NCBI RefSeq assembly: GCF_003368325.1
Contig: NZ_CP031466.1
Coordinates: 1,860,001 to 1,924,000, forward strand
Direction: 5' to 3'
Source: Paraburkholderia caffeinilytica
GTDB taxonomy: Bacteria > Pseudomonadota > Gammaproteobacteria > Burkholderiales > Burkholderiaceae
Length of the DNA: 64,000 bases
Part shown: positions 27,642-37,058 of the stretch, piece by piece
Position numbering within the stretch: position 1 is the stretch's first letter
Layout: each line of letters opens with the position of its first letter
The notes under the pieces: generated by a model
What the model saw: the letters and a program-made list of their open reading frames with translations, nothing else
Database searches by the model: none
What the model was told of the DNA's origin: nothing
Made by a program: the position numbers and the translations under genes

Positions 27642-28627
27642 GCAGGGGTTCCTTGCGCGCCTTCGACCGCCCGTTTCTTGCGATAGCCCATCGAATCGTT
27701 GATCCGCCCGAGGATGTAGTCACCCGCGGCGACCGGTTGGTACTTGAGATCGGCGTCGCTCGTGCCGAGCTCACGCGGATCGACCATCGCGCCGTAAGTG
27801 GGATCATAGAACGTCGCGATCGAATAGCGCTCGCGCCCCGACGCATTGATCACGCGATGCAAGGTGGAACGGAAGCGGTCATTGGTCCAACGCGCCAGCA
27901 GATCGCCGACGTTCACCACGAAGCTGCCTTCGATCGGCGGCGCATCGACCCACGTATCGTTGGCGATCTCGCGCACCTGCAAGCCCCCCACCCGATCCTG
28001 CCACAGCAGGGTAATGCAGCCGTAGTCGGTATGCGGCGCGACGCCGAATTGATCCGCGTCCGATTGAGGCGGCTGCGGCGGATAGTAGACCATCTGCGTG
28101 CGCTGCATCCGCTTCGTATAGCGCGGTGCGAAAAAATGCTCGTCGACGCCGAGACTCACCGCCACCGCCCGCAGCAGATCGGCCCCGCATGCCGCGACCG
28201 CTTCGTAGTAGCCGTAAAGCGCGGGCCGCAAATCGGGCATGAAATCCGGCCAGTTGTTCGGCCCGCGCAGCGCCTGCCCGGCCAGCACATCGGGATCGTC
28301 CTCCGGCAACTCCAGGCCGATGCTGAAGAACTCCTTGTAGTCGGGGCGCTTCGCCTGGTACATGGTGGCGTCGCCGAGCGCATTGAAACCGCGATGCCGT
28401 TGATTGACCGCCGCGCGCCGCTTCGTCTCGACCGGAAATGCGAAGAACGTGCGGGCGGCCTGCTCGGCTGCATCGATTGCCGTTTGCGGGACGCCATGAT
28501 TGACGACGTAGAAGAAGCCGATCGTCGTGCAGGCTTCGCGAATTTCGTGCGCCACGCGTGTCAAGGCCTGTGGGTCGCCGGCACGCACGCCGGCAAGATC
28601 GATGATCGGAATGCGGGTCACGGGCAT
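27638..28627 (-). CDS. 2-oxoglutarate/Fe(II)-dependent oxygenase (isopenicillin N synthase-like)
   Basis: 329 residues from the ATG at 28627, preceded by GGGAG; the frame continues upstream without similarity. N-terminal DIOX_N-like part begins IPIIDLAG and has GFFYVVNHGV. The iron ligands His199 and Asp201 (PHTDYG) and His257 (TLHRV) are present, with Arg267 and Ser269 (RYS) for 2-oxoglutarate. It is the first gene of a two-gene unit with a FAD-linked hydroxyacid oxidase and is divergent from an ABC importer operon. A hydroxylation of an imported amino-acid-like compound is a possible role, by inference only. Confidence 0.9.
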   Translation of the reverse strand: MPVTRIPIIDLAGVRAGDPQALTRVAHEIREACTTIGFFYVVNHGVPQTAIDAAEQAARTFFAFPVETKRRAAVNQRHRGFNALGDATMYQAKRPDYKEFFSIGLELPEDDPDVLAGQALRGPNNWPDFMPDLRPALYGYYEAVAACGADLLRAVAVSLGVDEHFFAPRYTKRMQRTQMVYYPPQPPQSDADQFGVAPHTDYGCITLLWQDRVGGLQVREIANDTWVDAPPIEGSFVVNVGDLLARWTNDRFRSTLHRVINASGRERYSIATFYDPTYGAMVDPRELGTSDADLKYQPVAAGDYILGRINDSMGYRKKRAVEGAQGTPA

Positions 28628-28719
28628 TGCACTGCTCCCTGGAAAGCCGGCCAATTCAACTGAGGAAAGAGGCTTGCGAATCGCTCGCGACAAGCTCGCG
28701 CGCCTCGTGCATTCCAGTT

Positions 28720-28727
28720 GTATATAC
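28720..28727. promoter_or_regulatory. HutC-type operator core in the divergent promoter region
   Basis: TTGTATATACC contains the perfect 8-bp palindrome GTATATAC and resembles the TGTATATACA site used by HutC-type GntR regulators. It is about 93 bases before the dioxygenase start. Confidence 0.55.
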
Positions 28728-28818
28728 CGCCAAAAGCGCACCCGCAAGTTGCTTTGCGGGGCTTCACGTAAGGGCTTTTCTCTACTCGCGGTTTTATTTA
28801 TTTCGCGTGAAAACTGCG

Positions 28819-28826
28819 GTATATAC
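28819..28826. promoter_or_regulatory. Second HutC-type operator core
   Basis: CGGTATATACTG repeats the palindrome GTATATAC 99 bases from the first copy and about 77 bases before the binding-protein gene at 28903. The pair could serve both divergent promoters. Confidence 0.55.
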
Positions 28827-28902
28827 TGCATCGCATGACTCGCGCCGGTCCGTGCTGACGAACCGCTTTCGCGCGACACCGCTTTGCCAACCGGAGAATC
28901 CC

Positions 28903-29730
28903 ATGAGCATCCTTGCAGGCTGGAAGTGTCGTTTGGTCATGCTGGCGCTGTGCGCCGCAAGCGTCGCCGCCCACGCGGAAGACCAGCTCGTCAAAGTGAA
29001 GAAAGCAGGCGAACTGGTAGTGGGCACCGAGATGCAATTCGCGCCCTTCGACTTCCTCGAAAACGGCCAGCAAGCGGGCTTCAACAAGGATCTGTTTGCC
29101 GAGATCGGCAAGGAACTGGGCGTGAAGGTGCGCTTCATCGATTTGCCGTGGCCGAGCGTGCTGCCGGGTCTCGAAGCCGGCAAGTTCGATATGGTGGGCG
29201 GCCCGCTGACGGTCACGAAGGCGCGCATGGAACGCTACACGTACACGCTGCCGATCGCGGACGCCACCGACGCGCTGCTCAAGCGCGCCAACGATGCCTC
29301 CGTCAAGCAATCGTCGGATATCGCCGGCAAGACGGTCGGCGCGGGCAAAGGCTCGGCCCAGCTCGATCAGTTGAAGACTTACGTCGCCACCTTGCCGAAG
29401 CCGCCTGAAATCCGCGAATACGTCGACAACAATCAGGCTTACGCCGATCTCGCCGCCGGCCGCATCGCCGCGGTCGCGAATTCGATGACCAACATCGCGT
29501 ACGTCGCCAAACAACGGCCCGAAACCTTCGCCGTGGTCCAGCCGCCGTTCGGCGCGAAAGTGTACTTTGCTTACTGCCTGCGTAAAGACCCGGACAGCAA
29601 ACCGCTCGCCGATGCCTTCAACGCCGCGCTCGTGAAAATGCACAGCGACGGGCGCCTTGCGACCTTGCAGAAAAAGTGGTTCGGCGTCGCCATGGATGCG
29701 CCGACCACGATGCCGGTGCCGAACTATTGA
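28903..29730 (+). CDS. ABC importer substrate-binding protein, polar amino acid family
   Basis: 275 residues. Signal peptide about 1-26 (AAHAED). The SBP_bac_3 fold is clear from GELVVGTEMQFAPFDFLENG, the aspartate/serine-rich ligand segment DMVGGPLTVTKARMERYTYT and the C-terminal LQKKWFG. Start at 28903 with CGGAG upstream. It opens a five-gene plus-strand operon: binding protein, two permeases, ATPase, GntR regulator. The ligand is probably an amino acid or amino-acid derivative of the kind processed by the neighbouring enzymes. Confidence 0.92.
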   Translation: MSILAGWKCRLVMLALCAASVAAHAEDQLVKVKKAGELVVGTEMQFAPFDFLENGQQAGFNKDLFAEIGKELGVKVRFIDLPWPSVLPGLEAGKFDMVGGPLTVTKARMERYTYTLPIADATDALLKRANDASVKQSSDIAGKTVGAGKGSAQLDQLKTYVATLPKPPEIREYVDNNQAYADLAAGRIAAVANSMTNIAYVAKQRPETFAVVQPPFGAKVYFAYCLRKDPDSKPLADAFNAALVKMHSDGRLATLQKKWFGVAMDAPTTMPVPNY

Positions 29731-29734
29731 TGTC

Positions 29735-30385
29735 ATGTTCAGCACGACCGTCTTCGTCCAGGGCCTGCCGCTGCTGCTGCATGCGGCGCTCGCCACCATC
29801 GGCATTTCGCTGACGGGTCTCCTGATCGGTTTCTTCGTCGCGATCGGCGTGTGCGCGGCGCGGCTCTCTCCGAACCGCGCGGCACGCATGTTCGGCGGCG
29901 CCTACGTGTTCTTCTTTCGCGGCGTGCCGATGCTGGTGCAACTGCTGCTGGTGTATTACCTGCTGCCGTTCGCCGGGATCAATGTATCGCCCATCGTCGC
30001 CGCGATCAGCGCCGTGTCGCTGTGCTCCGCTTCCTATATCGCCGAGATTCTGCGCGGCGGTTTCCTCAGCATTCCGCCGGGTCATCTCGAAGCCGCGCGC
30101 ATGCTCGGGCTGTCGCCGTTCGACATGCTGCGGCGCATTCTGGTGCCGCAGGCGTTCCGCTTGACGCTGCCTTCGCTCGTCAATGAAATGGTGCTGCTGA
30201 TCAAGGCTTCGTCGCTGATCTCGGTGGTGGGCGTGGCCGAGTTGACGCGCACCGCGCAGAACATCGCGGCCAGCACCTATCGGCCGCTCGAAGCCTACCT
30301 CGCCGCCGGGCTGATTTACTTCGTGATCTGCGGCACGCTGGCACTCGTCGCGCATGCCGCCGAATACCGCTTGCAGCACGCCTGA
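29735..30385 (+). CDS. Polar amino acid ABC importer permease (first)
   Basis: 216 residues, five predicted membrane helices. The coupling-helix EAA-like region reads [28 protein letters not shown], diagnostic of HisMQ-type permeases. The ATG at 29735 is four bases beyond the binding-protein stop, so the reading is coupled. Works as a heterodimer with the next gene product in the inner membrane. Confidence 0.92.
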   Translation: MFSTTVFVQGLPLLLHAALATIGISLTGLLIGFFVAIGVCAARLSPNRAARMFGGAYVFFFRGVPMLVQLLLVYYLLPFAGINVSPIVAAISAVSLCSASYIAEILRGGFLSIPPGHLEAARMLGLSPFDMLRRILVPQAFRLTLPSLVNEMVLLIKASSLISVVGVAELTRTAQNIAASTYRPLEAYLAAGLIYFVICGTLALVAHAAEYRLQHA

Positions 30386-30415
30386 CCGACCCTGAGCTTG
30401 AGATTGAAATAGGCC

Positions 30416-31078
30416 ATGCAAAAGCTCGATCCCACCGTCATCACGCACAACCTGCAGCCGATTGCCGCCGGTCTCGCGACCACGCTCGGCACCTGGGCCG
30501 CGGGCGTCGCAATCGGCATCCTGATCGGCTTCCTGATCGCCGTGCTGCAGCTCTTTTGCGGACGCTGGGTGCGCGGCGCTTTGCGGTTCTACATCGAGAT
30601 GTTTCGCGGCACGCCGTTTCTGGTGCAGCTGTTTTTGCTGTACTACGGCGGCCCTTCCTTTGGCCTCACGCTCGAACCGATGACGGCCGGCGTGCTCGGC
30701 CTGGGCCTCTACGGCAGTGCGTATTTCGCCGAAGCCTTCCGCTCCGGTTTCCAATCGGTGCCGCCGGGTCATCTCGAAGCGGCGTCCTGTCTCGGACTCA
30801 CCCGCTGGCAGGCCGTCCTGCGCATTCAGGTGCCGCAGATGCTGGTGCTGATCGTGCCTGCGCTGACCAATCTGATTATCGTGCTGAGCAAGGAAACCGC
30901 GGTGCTGTCGATCGTCACCGTGCCCGAACTCACGTTCGTGCTGACCGGCATTGGGTCAGCCACCTTCGCTTTCGTCGAAACGCTGCTGGTGCTGTGCGTG
31001 TGCTATCTCGCGCTGGTCGAACTGACCTCGCGCGCGGGTATGTGGGCCGAAACCCGCATTGCGCGCTTCATGGCATGA
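30416..31078 (+). CDS. Polar amino acid ABC importer permease (second)
   Basis: 220 residues with five helices and the EAA-like segment [22 protein letters not shown]. It differs clearly from the first permease, consistent with a HisM/HisQ-type heterodimer. A ribosome site is not obvious before the ATG at 30416; the 30-base spacing to the previous gene supports co-transcription. Confidence 0.92.
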   Translation: MQKLDPTVITHNLQPIAAGLATTLGTWAAGVAIGILIGFLIAVLQLFCGRWVRGALRFYIEMFRGTPFLVQLFLLYYGGPSFGLTLEPMTAGVLGLGLYGSAYFAEAFRSGFQSVPPGHLEAASCLGLTRWQAVLRIQVPQMLVLIVPALTNLIIVLSKETAVLSIVTVPELTFVLTGIGSATFAFVETLLVLCVCYLALVELTSRAGMWAETRIARFMA

Positions 31079-31097
31079 ACGGAATCCGGACCATCTT

Positions 31098-31967
31098 ATG
31101 AACGCTATCGCCGACATGCCGTCTTCCACCTCCACCGCGGCCTTCGATACGCCGCCCGGCGCGCCGCTGATCGAAGTGCGCAACCTGAAGAAACGCTTCG
31201 GTGAAGTCGAGGTATTGCGCGGCGTCGATCTCGAGATTGCCCGCTCCGAAGTGGTCTGCATCATCGGCCCGTCGGGATCGGGCAAGAGCACGCTGCTGCG
31301 CTGCCTTGCCGCGCTCGAAACCTACGATCAGGGCGACGTGCGCATCGAAGGCGAACTGCTCGGCTATAGCGAGCGCAATGGAAAACGCGTGCGAGCGTCG
31401 CCGAGCGAGATCAATCGCGTGCGGCGCAACGTCGGCATGGTGTTTCAGCAATTCAACCTGTGGCCGCATATGACGGCGCTCGGCAATGTGATGGAAGCGT
31501 TGCTGCGCGTGCGCAGTCTGTCACGCGATGAAGCGCGCCGCCGCGCCAATGCGATGCTGGAAACAGTCGGCCTCGCGCATAAGGGCGATGCCTACCCGTC
31601 GAAACTCTCGGGCGGCCAGCAGCAGCGTGTTGCGATTGCTCGCGCGCTGGCGATGGAGCCGCACATCATGCTGTTCGACGAGCCGACCTCGGCGCTCGAT
31701 CCCGAGCTGGTCGGCGAGGTGTTGCAAGTGATGAAGCAACTCGCGCGCGACGGCATGACGATGGCTGTGGTCACGCATGAAATGGGCTTTGCCGCGCAGG
31801 TCGCCGACAAGGTGATGTTCATCGACCAGGGCCGCATCGCCGTGCAAGGCAAGCCGCGCGAAGTTTTTCATGACGCCGGACAGCCGCGTTTGCGGCAGTT
31901 CCTGCAAAACTACTTCGACCGCAATGCTTTCTGGACGCGCGGCCCTGACGATACGGAGCCGGTATGA
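31098..31967 (+). CDS. Polar amino acid ABC importer ATPase
   Basis: 289 residues from the ATG at 31098. Walker [11 protein letters not shown]-loop [12 protein letters not shown], signature [16 protein letters not shown], Walker [13 protein letters not shown] and the switch His in VVTHEMGF are all intact. The first about 25 residues are an extra disordered tail compared with HisP. It energises the importer formed with the two preceding permeases. The C-terminal [16 protein letters not shown] tail is not conserved in the family. Confidence 0.93.
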   Translation: MNAIADMPSSTSTAAFDTPPGAPLIEVRNLKKRFGEVEVLRGVDLEIARSEVVCIIGPSGSGKSTLLRCLAALETYDQGDVRIEGELLGYSERNGKRVRASPSEINRVRRNVGMVFQQFNLWPHMTALGNVMEALLRVRSLSRDEARRRANAMLETVGLAHKGDAYPSKLSGGQQQRVAIARALAMEPHIMLFDEPTSALDPELVGEVLQVMKQLARDGMTMAVVTHEMGFAAQVADKVMFIDQGRIAVQGKPREVFHDAGQPRLRQFLQNYFDRNAFWTRGPDDTEPV

Positions 31968-32028
31968 ACCTGCACCGGCGCTTTCCCGATTCGCCTGGTT
32001 CGCACGGAATGTAGCGCGAGGGCTGCCG

Positions 32029-32829
32029 ATGTCCTCCACCGTTCGTAGCAAAGCTCACGACAACCCGCCCGCCGCGGCGATGAAAACCGCGCGCCTAGCC
32101 ACCGCCGCGCCGGCCGCCCGCTACGAACAGGTCAAGAATCACATCCGCCAGATCATCGAATCGGGCGCGCGGCAAGCGGGCGACCGTCTGCCATCCGAGC
32201 TGGACCTGGTCGCGACGCTGGGCGTGTCGCGCATGACGGTGAACCGCGCGCTGCGCGAACTCGCCGACGAAGGCCTTGTCACCCGTGTATCCGGCGTCGG
32301 CACGTTTGTCGCGCAATCCAAACCGCAATCGACGCTGTTGATGATCGCCCATATCGGCGACGAGATCCGCTCGCGGGGTCACGAATACAGCTACGACACC
32401 GTCCTCTCGCAACGCGAAACCGCGCCGGTGACGGTGTCGAACGCTTTAGGGCTGGCGCCCGGCGCTTCCGTGTTTCATGTGATTTGCGTGCATCGCGAGA
32501 ACGGTCTGCCGGTGCAGCTCGAAGACCGCTACGTCAATCCGGTCACCGCACCAGACTTCCTGAAGCAGGATTTCTCGACGACGAGGCCGTCCGAGTATCT
32601 GTTCGAGACCGTTCCGGCGCACGACGTCGAGCATGTCGTCGACGCGGGCCTGCCGACACGCGCCGAAGCCGAGTGGCTGGAGATTCGCCCCGACGAGCCT
32701 TGCCTCACGCTGATGCGCCGCACATGGACGAGCGGCGTCGCGGTCACGTTCGCGCGTTTCGTGCATCCGGGCTCGCGGTATCGGCTGGGTTGCCGGTTCA
32801 CGCCGGATCTGTCGCAGCGCCAGGGCTAG
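32029..32829 (+). CDS. GntR-family regulator, HutC subfamily (UTRA domain), operon-encoded
   Basis: 266 residues from the ATG at 32029. Winged helix at about 30-95 with RLPSELDLVATLGVSRMTVNRALRELADEG, then the UTRA ligand-binding domain (about 115-260) with the EDRYVNP motif. HutC-type regulators usually respond to urocanate or similar histidine-derived acids. It is the last gene of the plus-strand ABC operon and faces the paralogous regulator at 32867 with 37 bases between the stops. Likely target: the GTATATAC palindromes at 28720 and 28819. Confidence 0.9.
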   Translation: MSSTVRSKAHDNPPAAAMKTARLATAAPAARYEQVKNHIRQIIESGARQAGDRLPSELDLVATLGVSRMTVNRALRELADEGLVTRVSGVGTFVAQSKPQSTLLMIAHIGDEIRSRGHEYSYDTVLSQRETAPVTVSNALGLAPGASVFHVICVHRENGLPVQLEDRYVNPVTAPDFLKQDFSTTRPSEYLFETVPAHDVEHVVDAGLPTRAEAEWLEIRPDEPCLTLMRRTWTSGVAVTFARFVHPGSRYRLGCRFTPDLSQRQG

Positions 32830-32866
32830 CGGGGCGCGCGCCGCGCCCTCGTCCGCTGCCTGCCAC

Positions 32867-33628
32867 TCACACGTTGCCCGCCAGATGAAACCGCGACGCC
32901 GGATGCCATAGCTGCACCGAGGTCGCCACATCGTCACCGACCCAGGTGCGGCGCCATAGCTGCAGGCAGGGTTCGCCGATATCCATCATCAGATGCCGCC
33001 GCACATATGCGTCGGGCTTCTGCGCGTAGATGCGAAACTCGGCGCGCTGGATCGGCGCGAGCCGCACCATGTAATGATTCGGCGTCTCGACCGTGAAATC
33101 CTGTTGCAAGTAGTCCGGGAACACCTTCGGATTGACGTAGCGATCTTCGTACTGGATCGGCTCGCCCTCTTCACTGTGCACAATGCACGAATGAAACGCC
33201 GGCCCGTTCGCGAGACCGAGCGCTTCGAGCGCTTGCGGATCGTCGCTGGGTTCGAGCGTCAGCACACGCGCGGAATGACGATGGCCGCGCGCGGCGATTT
33301 CGTCGGCGATATTGCGGATTTCCAGCACCGTCGATTCGTAGCGCTGTGGCGCAACGAACGTGCCGGAACCTTGCACGCGCGTCAGCACGCGTTCGGTGGT
33401 GAGTTCACGCAACGCACGCGATACGGTCATGCGCGCGACACCGAATTCCTTGACCAGCTCCGTTTCGGATGGGATCAAGCCGCCCGGCTTCCAGTCCCCT
33501 TCGCTGATGCGCCTGATCACGTAGCGCTTGATCTGCTCATAGGCGGGCATCGCCTTGGCCGGCGTCTCATGGCTGCGATCAGGAGAGTCCTGCGTGTCTG
33601 CGATTTGCGCGTTTGTAATAGTGTTCAC
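32867..33628 (-). CDS. GntR-family regulator, HutC subfamily, second copy
   Basis: 253 residues from the GTG at 33628, which has GAGG five bases upstream; an in-frame GTG at 33676 would add 16 residues. Winged helix at about 25-95 with LIPSETELVKEFGVARMTVSRALREL, then UTRA with YEDRYVNP. It is a clear paralogue of the product of 32029-32829. It is the last gene of the minus-strand operon containing the ammonia-lyase homologue. The likely operators are the palindromes at 38790 and 38963. Confidence 0.9.
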   Translation of the reverse strand: MNTITNAQIADTQDSPDRSHETPAKAMPAYEQIKRYVIRRISEGDWKPGGLIPSETELVKEFGVARMTVSRALRELTTERVLTRVQGSGTFVAPQRYESTVLEIRNIADEIAARGHRHSARVLTLEPSDDPQALEALGLANGPAFHSCIVHSEEGEPIQYEDRYVNPKVFPDYLQQDFTVETPNHYMVRLAPIQRAEFRIYAQKPDAYVRRHLMMDIGEPCLQLWRRTWVGDDVATSVQLWHPASRFHLAGNV

Positions 33629-33766
33629 GTCGACCTCGTGGGTGGTACGCGGGTGGTACACGTCAGGCCGGTTCACCGGCGGGTAAGCCCGCTCACCGGC
33701 TTTGTCTCCATCGATTCAAGTCCGTCAAACTCAAGTGCATCGATTCAGGCCCGGCAACCCGGTCCG

Positions 33767-35407
33767 TCAACCGGCGTGGGCAGCCGCCCCGCCGTCGTTG
33801 GCCGCAGGGTCGGTGCCGATGCCGGTGGCGCCGACGCCCGTCACGCTCGGCAATGCGGCAAGACCTGCGCCGCTGGCTGAAGCATCCAGCCCGGGCCGAA
33901 TATTACCCGGGTTTGGCAGCAGTGGCGGCGTTTCATCGGCGATCATGCGAAACGCGATCGTCATGTCGTCCGCAAGCGGCCGGTCGTCACGATAGGTCGG
34001 CACGACCTGACGCACGCGCTGCCAGAGCGAGTCGGTGTGCGGTGCGCGCGATGCATCGACGCTTTGCAGATCGTAGGCTTGCGCCGCCGCCAGCAATTCG
34101 ATCGCGATGATACGCCCGGCGTTGTCGACGATTTCCAACGCCTTCAGCGCAGCGGGCGTGGCATGGCACAGGTGGTCTTCCTGCAGGCCCGACGTGATGC
34201 CGCCGTCGAGACTCGCGGGCATCGCGAGGCGCCGGTTCTGGGCGACCAGTGAAGCCGCCGTGTATTGCGCGATCATGAAACCCGAGCAGGTGCCGCCCGG
34301 TTCCGCGAGAAACGCCGGCAAGCCGCTCACGAGCGGATTGACGAGACGGTCGAGACGCCGTTCGGCCATCGCAGCGACCTGCGCGATTGCGGTGGCGAGG
34401 CTGTCCATCGCCAGAGCGATCGACGCCCCCACCGCATGCGCCTGCGAATAGACGCGCGGGTCTTCCGGCGTGCCGGCGACGATCGGGTTGTCGGTAATCG
34501 ATGCGAGCTCGCGGTTGAGCACGTCGGCGGTTGCGGCCAACACGTCGCGCGCGGCGCCGTGCACGTGCGGAATGGTCCGCAAGCTCAACGGGTCTTGCGT
34601 GCGCTGGCCAACCACCGCGGCAAGGATGCCGCTGTCTGCGAGCGCCGTGCGCATCCGTTCGCCGACGAGGCTCAGGCCGGGCGAGATGCGCAATGCCAGC
34701 GATTCGGCATCGAACGCAGCGAGTTGGCCACGCAGATTCTCGAAGCTCATCGCGGCAACCACGTCGCACCAGTCGAGCAGGCGCTCGGCGCGCGCCAATG
34801 CCAACGCAGCGAGACCGGTCACGCACGGTGTGCCGTTGACGAGGCTGAGGCCCTCCTTGGCTTCGAGCACCAGGGGCTCGAGCCCGAGCATCTGCAATGC
34901 GTCGCGCCCTTTGAGCCGTTCGCCGCGATAGCGCACATGGCCTTCGCCGATACAGACCAGCGCAATATGCGCCATATGGCTTAAATAACCCACCGAGCCG
35001 AACGTCGGCACTTCGGGCAGGCAATCGGCGTTGATCAACGCGACAAGCCGGTCGGCGACTTCGAGGCGAATTCCCGAATGGCCGTGTGCATAATTGTTGA
35101 CGGCCGCCACCATGATCGCGCGCGTTTCTGCCGCACCGAGCGGCACCCCGACGCCGACTGCATGACTCATCAGAATATTGCGCGACAGCGTGTGCTGCTC
35201 GGACGGCGACACGATCACGTCGCACAAGGCACCGACGCCGGTATTCACGCCATACGCGCGAATGCCGCGCGCGACGATCTGCTCGACCAGCTCGCGCGAC
35301 GCAGCGATCCGCGCACGAGCGTCGGCGGAAAGCTCAAGCGGCTCGCCGGCAGCAACCGCTGCAACCTGACGCCAGTTAAGAGAACAATCGGAACGGATCA
35401 CGGCCAT
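33767..35407 (-). CDS. Aromatic amino acid lyase homologue lacking the MIO cofactor triad
   Basis: 546 residues with the histidine ammonia-lyase (HutH) fold. Family landmarks are present: Tyr52 in AYGVNTGVG, Asn191 in SLVNGT, Arg277 in QDPLSLR, Gln409-Glu410 in QEDH. However, the cofactor-forming Ala-Ser-Gly is missing: GSVG at 137-140 is followed directly by YLSHMAH, where ordinary enzymes have GSVG-ASG-DLAPLAH, a three-residue deletion. The catalytic Tyr of QDPYSLR is Leu274. It therefore should not deaminate by the MIO mechanism. Ergothionases are known HAL-fold enzymes that eliminate trimethylamine without MIO, and this is the preferred guess. The C-terminal about 30 residues are a Gly/Ala-rich tail. 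Sits in an operon with an ABC importer and HutC regulator. Confidence 0.85.
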   Translation of the reverse strand: MAVIRSDCSLNWRQVAAVAAGEPLELSADARARIAASRELVEQIVARGIRAYGVNTGVGALCDVIVSPSEQHTLSRNILMSHAVGVGVPLGAAETRAIMVAAVNNYAHGHSGIRLEVADRLVALINADCLPEVPTFGSVGYLSHMAHIALVCIGEGHVRYRGERLKGRDALQMLGLEPLVLEAKEGLSLVNGTPCVTGLAALALARAERLLDWCDVVAAMSFENLRGQLAAFDAESLALRISPGLSLVGERMRTALADSGILAAVVGQRTQDPLSLRTIPHVHGAARDVLAATADVLNRELASITDNPIVAGTPEDPRVYSQAHAVGASIALAMDSLATAIAQVAAMAERRLDRLVNPLVSGLPAFLAEPGGTCSGFMIAQYTAASLVAQNRRLAMPASLDGGITSGLQEDHLCHATPAALKALEIVDNAGRIIAIELLAAAQAYDLQSVDASRAPHTDSLWQRVRQVVPTYRDDRPLADDMTIAFRMIADETPPLLPNPGNIRPGLDASASGAGLAALPSVTGVGATGIGTDPAANDGGAAAHAG

Positions 35408-35461
35408 GATAGTGCTCTGCCCAGTGAAGTGACGAGGGGATGACCAGCCAATGCCGATCGG

Positions 35462-36253
35462 TTAGTTAGTCGTGCGATCCTGATGGCTCGACACGAATTG
35501 GCGGAAACGGTCCGACTTGCATTCAACGAACACTTCGTCCGGCGTACCGTCGGCCTCCACCTGCCCCTGATGCAGAAACATCACGCGATTCGACACGTGG
35601 CGCGCGAAACCCATCTCGTGTGTGACGACCAGCATCGTGCGGCCTTCTTCGGCGAGCGAGCGCATCACGCGCAACACTTCGCCGACCAGTTCGGGGTCGA
35701 GCGCCGAGGTCGGTTCGTCGAACAGCATCACCTTGGGATGCATCGCCAAGGCACGCGCGATCGCCACACGTTGTTGCTGACCGCCTGACAGATGGGCCGG
35801 ATAGTGAGCGCGCTTTTCCGCAAGGCCGACTTTCGCCAGCAGCGCTTCCGCTTCTTCAACCGATTCGGCGCGGCTGCGCTTTTGCACGCGCATCGGCCCT
35901 TCAATCAGGTTCTCCAGCACGGTCATGTGCGACCACAGATTGAAGTTCTGAAACACCATCCCGAGCTGCGAGCGGACCCGGTCCACCTGGCGGCGATCGC
36001 TCGGTTGCAGTTTGCCGTCGCCGCGCCGCTTCATTTTCAGCTCTTCGCCGCCAAGAGCCACCGAGCCGTCATCCGGTGTTTCGAGCAGATTCAGGCAGCG
36101 CAGAAAGGTGCTCTTGCCGGAGCCGCTCGCGCCGAGAATCGAAATCACGTCGCCCTGATGGGCGTCGAGCGAAATGCCTTTGAGCACGTGGTGGTCGCCG
36201 AACGACTTATGGATGTTCTTGACCGACAGTGCAACAGGTGCCGTAGCGTTCAT
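35462..36253 (-). CDS. Polar amino acid ABC importer ATPase (minus-strand operon)
   Basis: 263 residues from the ATG at 36253, preceded by GGAG. Walker [11 protein letters not shown]-loop [12 protein letters not shown], signature [16 protein letters not shown], Walker [13 protein letters not shown] and switch His in VVTHEMGF are complete. It resembles the ATPase at 31098 closely in the core. It is the fourth gene of the minus-strand operon and is followed by the MIO-less lyase homologue after 54 bases. Confidence 0.93.
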   Translation of the reverse strand: MNATAPVALSVKNIHKSFGDHHVLKGISLDAHQGDVISILGASGSGKSTFLRCLNLLETPDDGSVALGGEELKMKRRGDGKLQPSDRRQVDRVRSQLGMVFQNFNLWSHMTVLENLIEGPMRVQKRSRAESVEEAEALLAKVGLAEKRAHYPAHLSGGQQQRVAIARALAMHPKVMLFDEPTSALDPELVGEVLRVMRSLAEEGRTMLVVTHEMGFARHVSNRVMFLHQGQVEADGTPDEVFVECKSDRFRQFVSSHQDRTTN

Positions 36254-36287
36254 GGGATTCTCCAGATTCTGCAAGATGTGCGATCGT

Positions 36288-37043
36288 TCAGGGCGCGGCG
36301 CGGCGTGCTTCGGTCGTGCCCGAAACCGGCCGGCTCGGCGAGCTTTGCGCGGGCGCCGCACGCAGATGGCGCGACAGACGCGTCTCAAGGAAGCCGAGCA
36401 AACGCACGACGACGAAATTCAGGAACAGATAGATCAGCGCGGCACAGATGAATACTTCCGTGGTGCGATACGTTTGCTGAATGATCTGCTGCGCGACGCC
36501 GGTCACTTCCCACACGGTGACGAGACTGGCGAGCGCGGTGGATTTGACGAGCAGCACGGCCTCCGTCGAATACGCCGGCAAACACTGGCGCAACGCAATC
36601 GGCCCGATCACGCGGCGCAGCAGCGCGAAACCCGACAGGCCGATCGAATAGCCCGCCTCGATCTGACCGACCGGCACGGCCATCAAACCGCCGCGGATAA
36701 TCTCAGCGGTATATCCGGCAGTGCACAGCGCCAACGACAAAACCGCGCACATGTACGGCTCGCGCAACACCGGCCACAGGAAGCTCTCGCGAATCACGCC
36801 AAACTGGCCCATGCCGTAGTAGACAAGGAACATCTGGATCAGCAGCGGCGAACCGCGAAACACGAGGATATAAGCACGCGCGAAGCGATTCGGCAGCCAG
36901 TGGGGCGACACGCGCATCGTGACGATCACGAGCGAGAGCAAGCCGCCGAGAATCAACGAGCAGAAGAACAGCCCGAGCGTGGTCGGCACGGCCGCGATCA
37001 GTTGCCGCAGCGTGTCGAGCAGAAAATCGAAGTCGAAATGCAT
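36288..37043 (-). CDS. Polar amino acid ABC importer permease (minus-strand operon, second)
   Basis: 251 residues with five membrane helices and the EAA-like segment [27 protein letters not shown]. It belongs to the HisM type. The C-terminal about 25 residues are a Pro/Ser/Arg-rich tail beyond the normal end. Pairs with the product of 37059-37781. Confidence 0.92.
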   Translation of the reverse strand: MHFDFDFLLDTLRQLIAAVPTTLGLFFCSLILGGLLSLVIVTMRVSPHWLPNRFARAYILVFRGSPLLIQMFLVYYGMGQFGVIRESFLWPVLREPYMCAVLSLALCTAGYTAEIIRGGLMAVPVGQIEAGYSIGLSGFALLRRVIGPIALRQCLPAYSTEAVLLVKSTALASLVTVWEVTGVAQQIIQQTYRTTEVFICAALIYLFLNFVVVRLLGFLETRLSRHLRAAPAQSSPSRPVSGTTEARRAAP

Positions 37044-37058
37044 GATGTCCGGTCCTCG

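Noticed and set aside
33767..35407. Annotation as ordinary hutH in a hut operon
   Set aside because: Cofactor Ala-Ser-Gly and catalytic Tyr are missing, and no urocanase, imidazolonepropionase or formiminoglutamase genes are adjacent.
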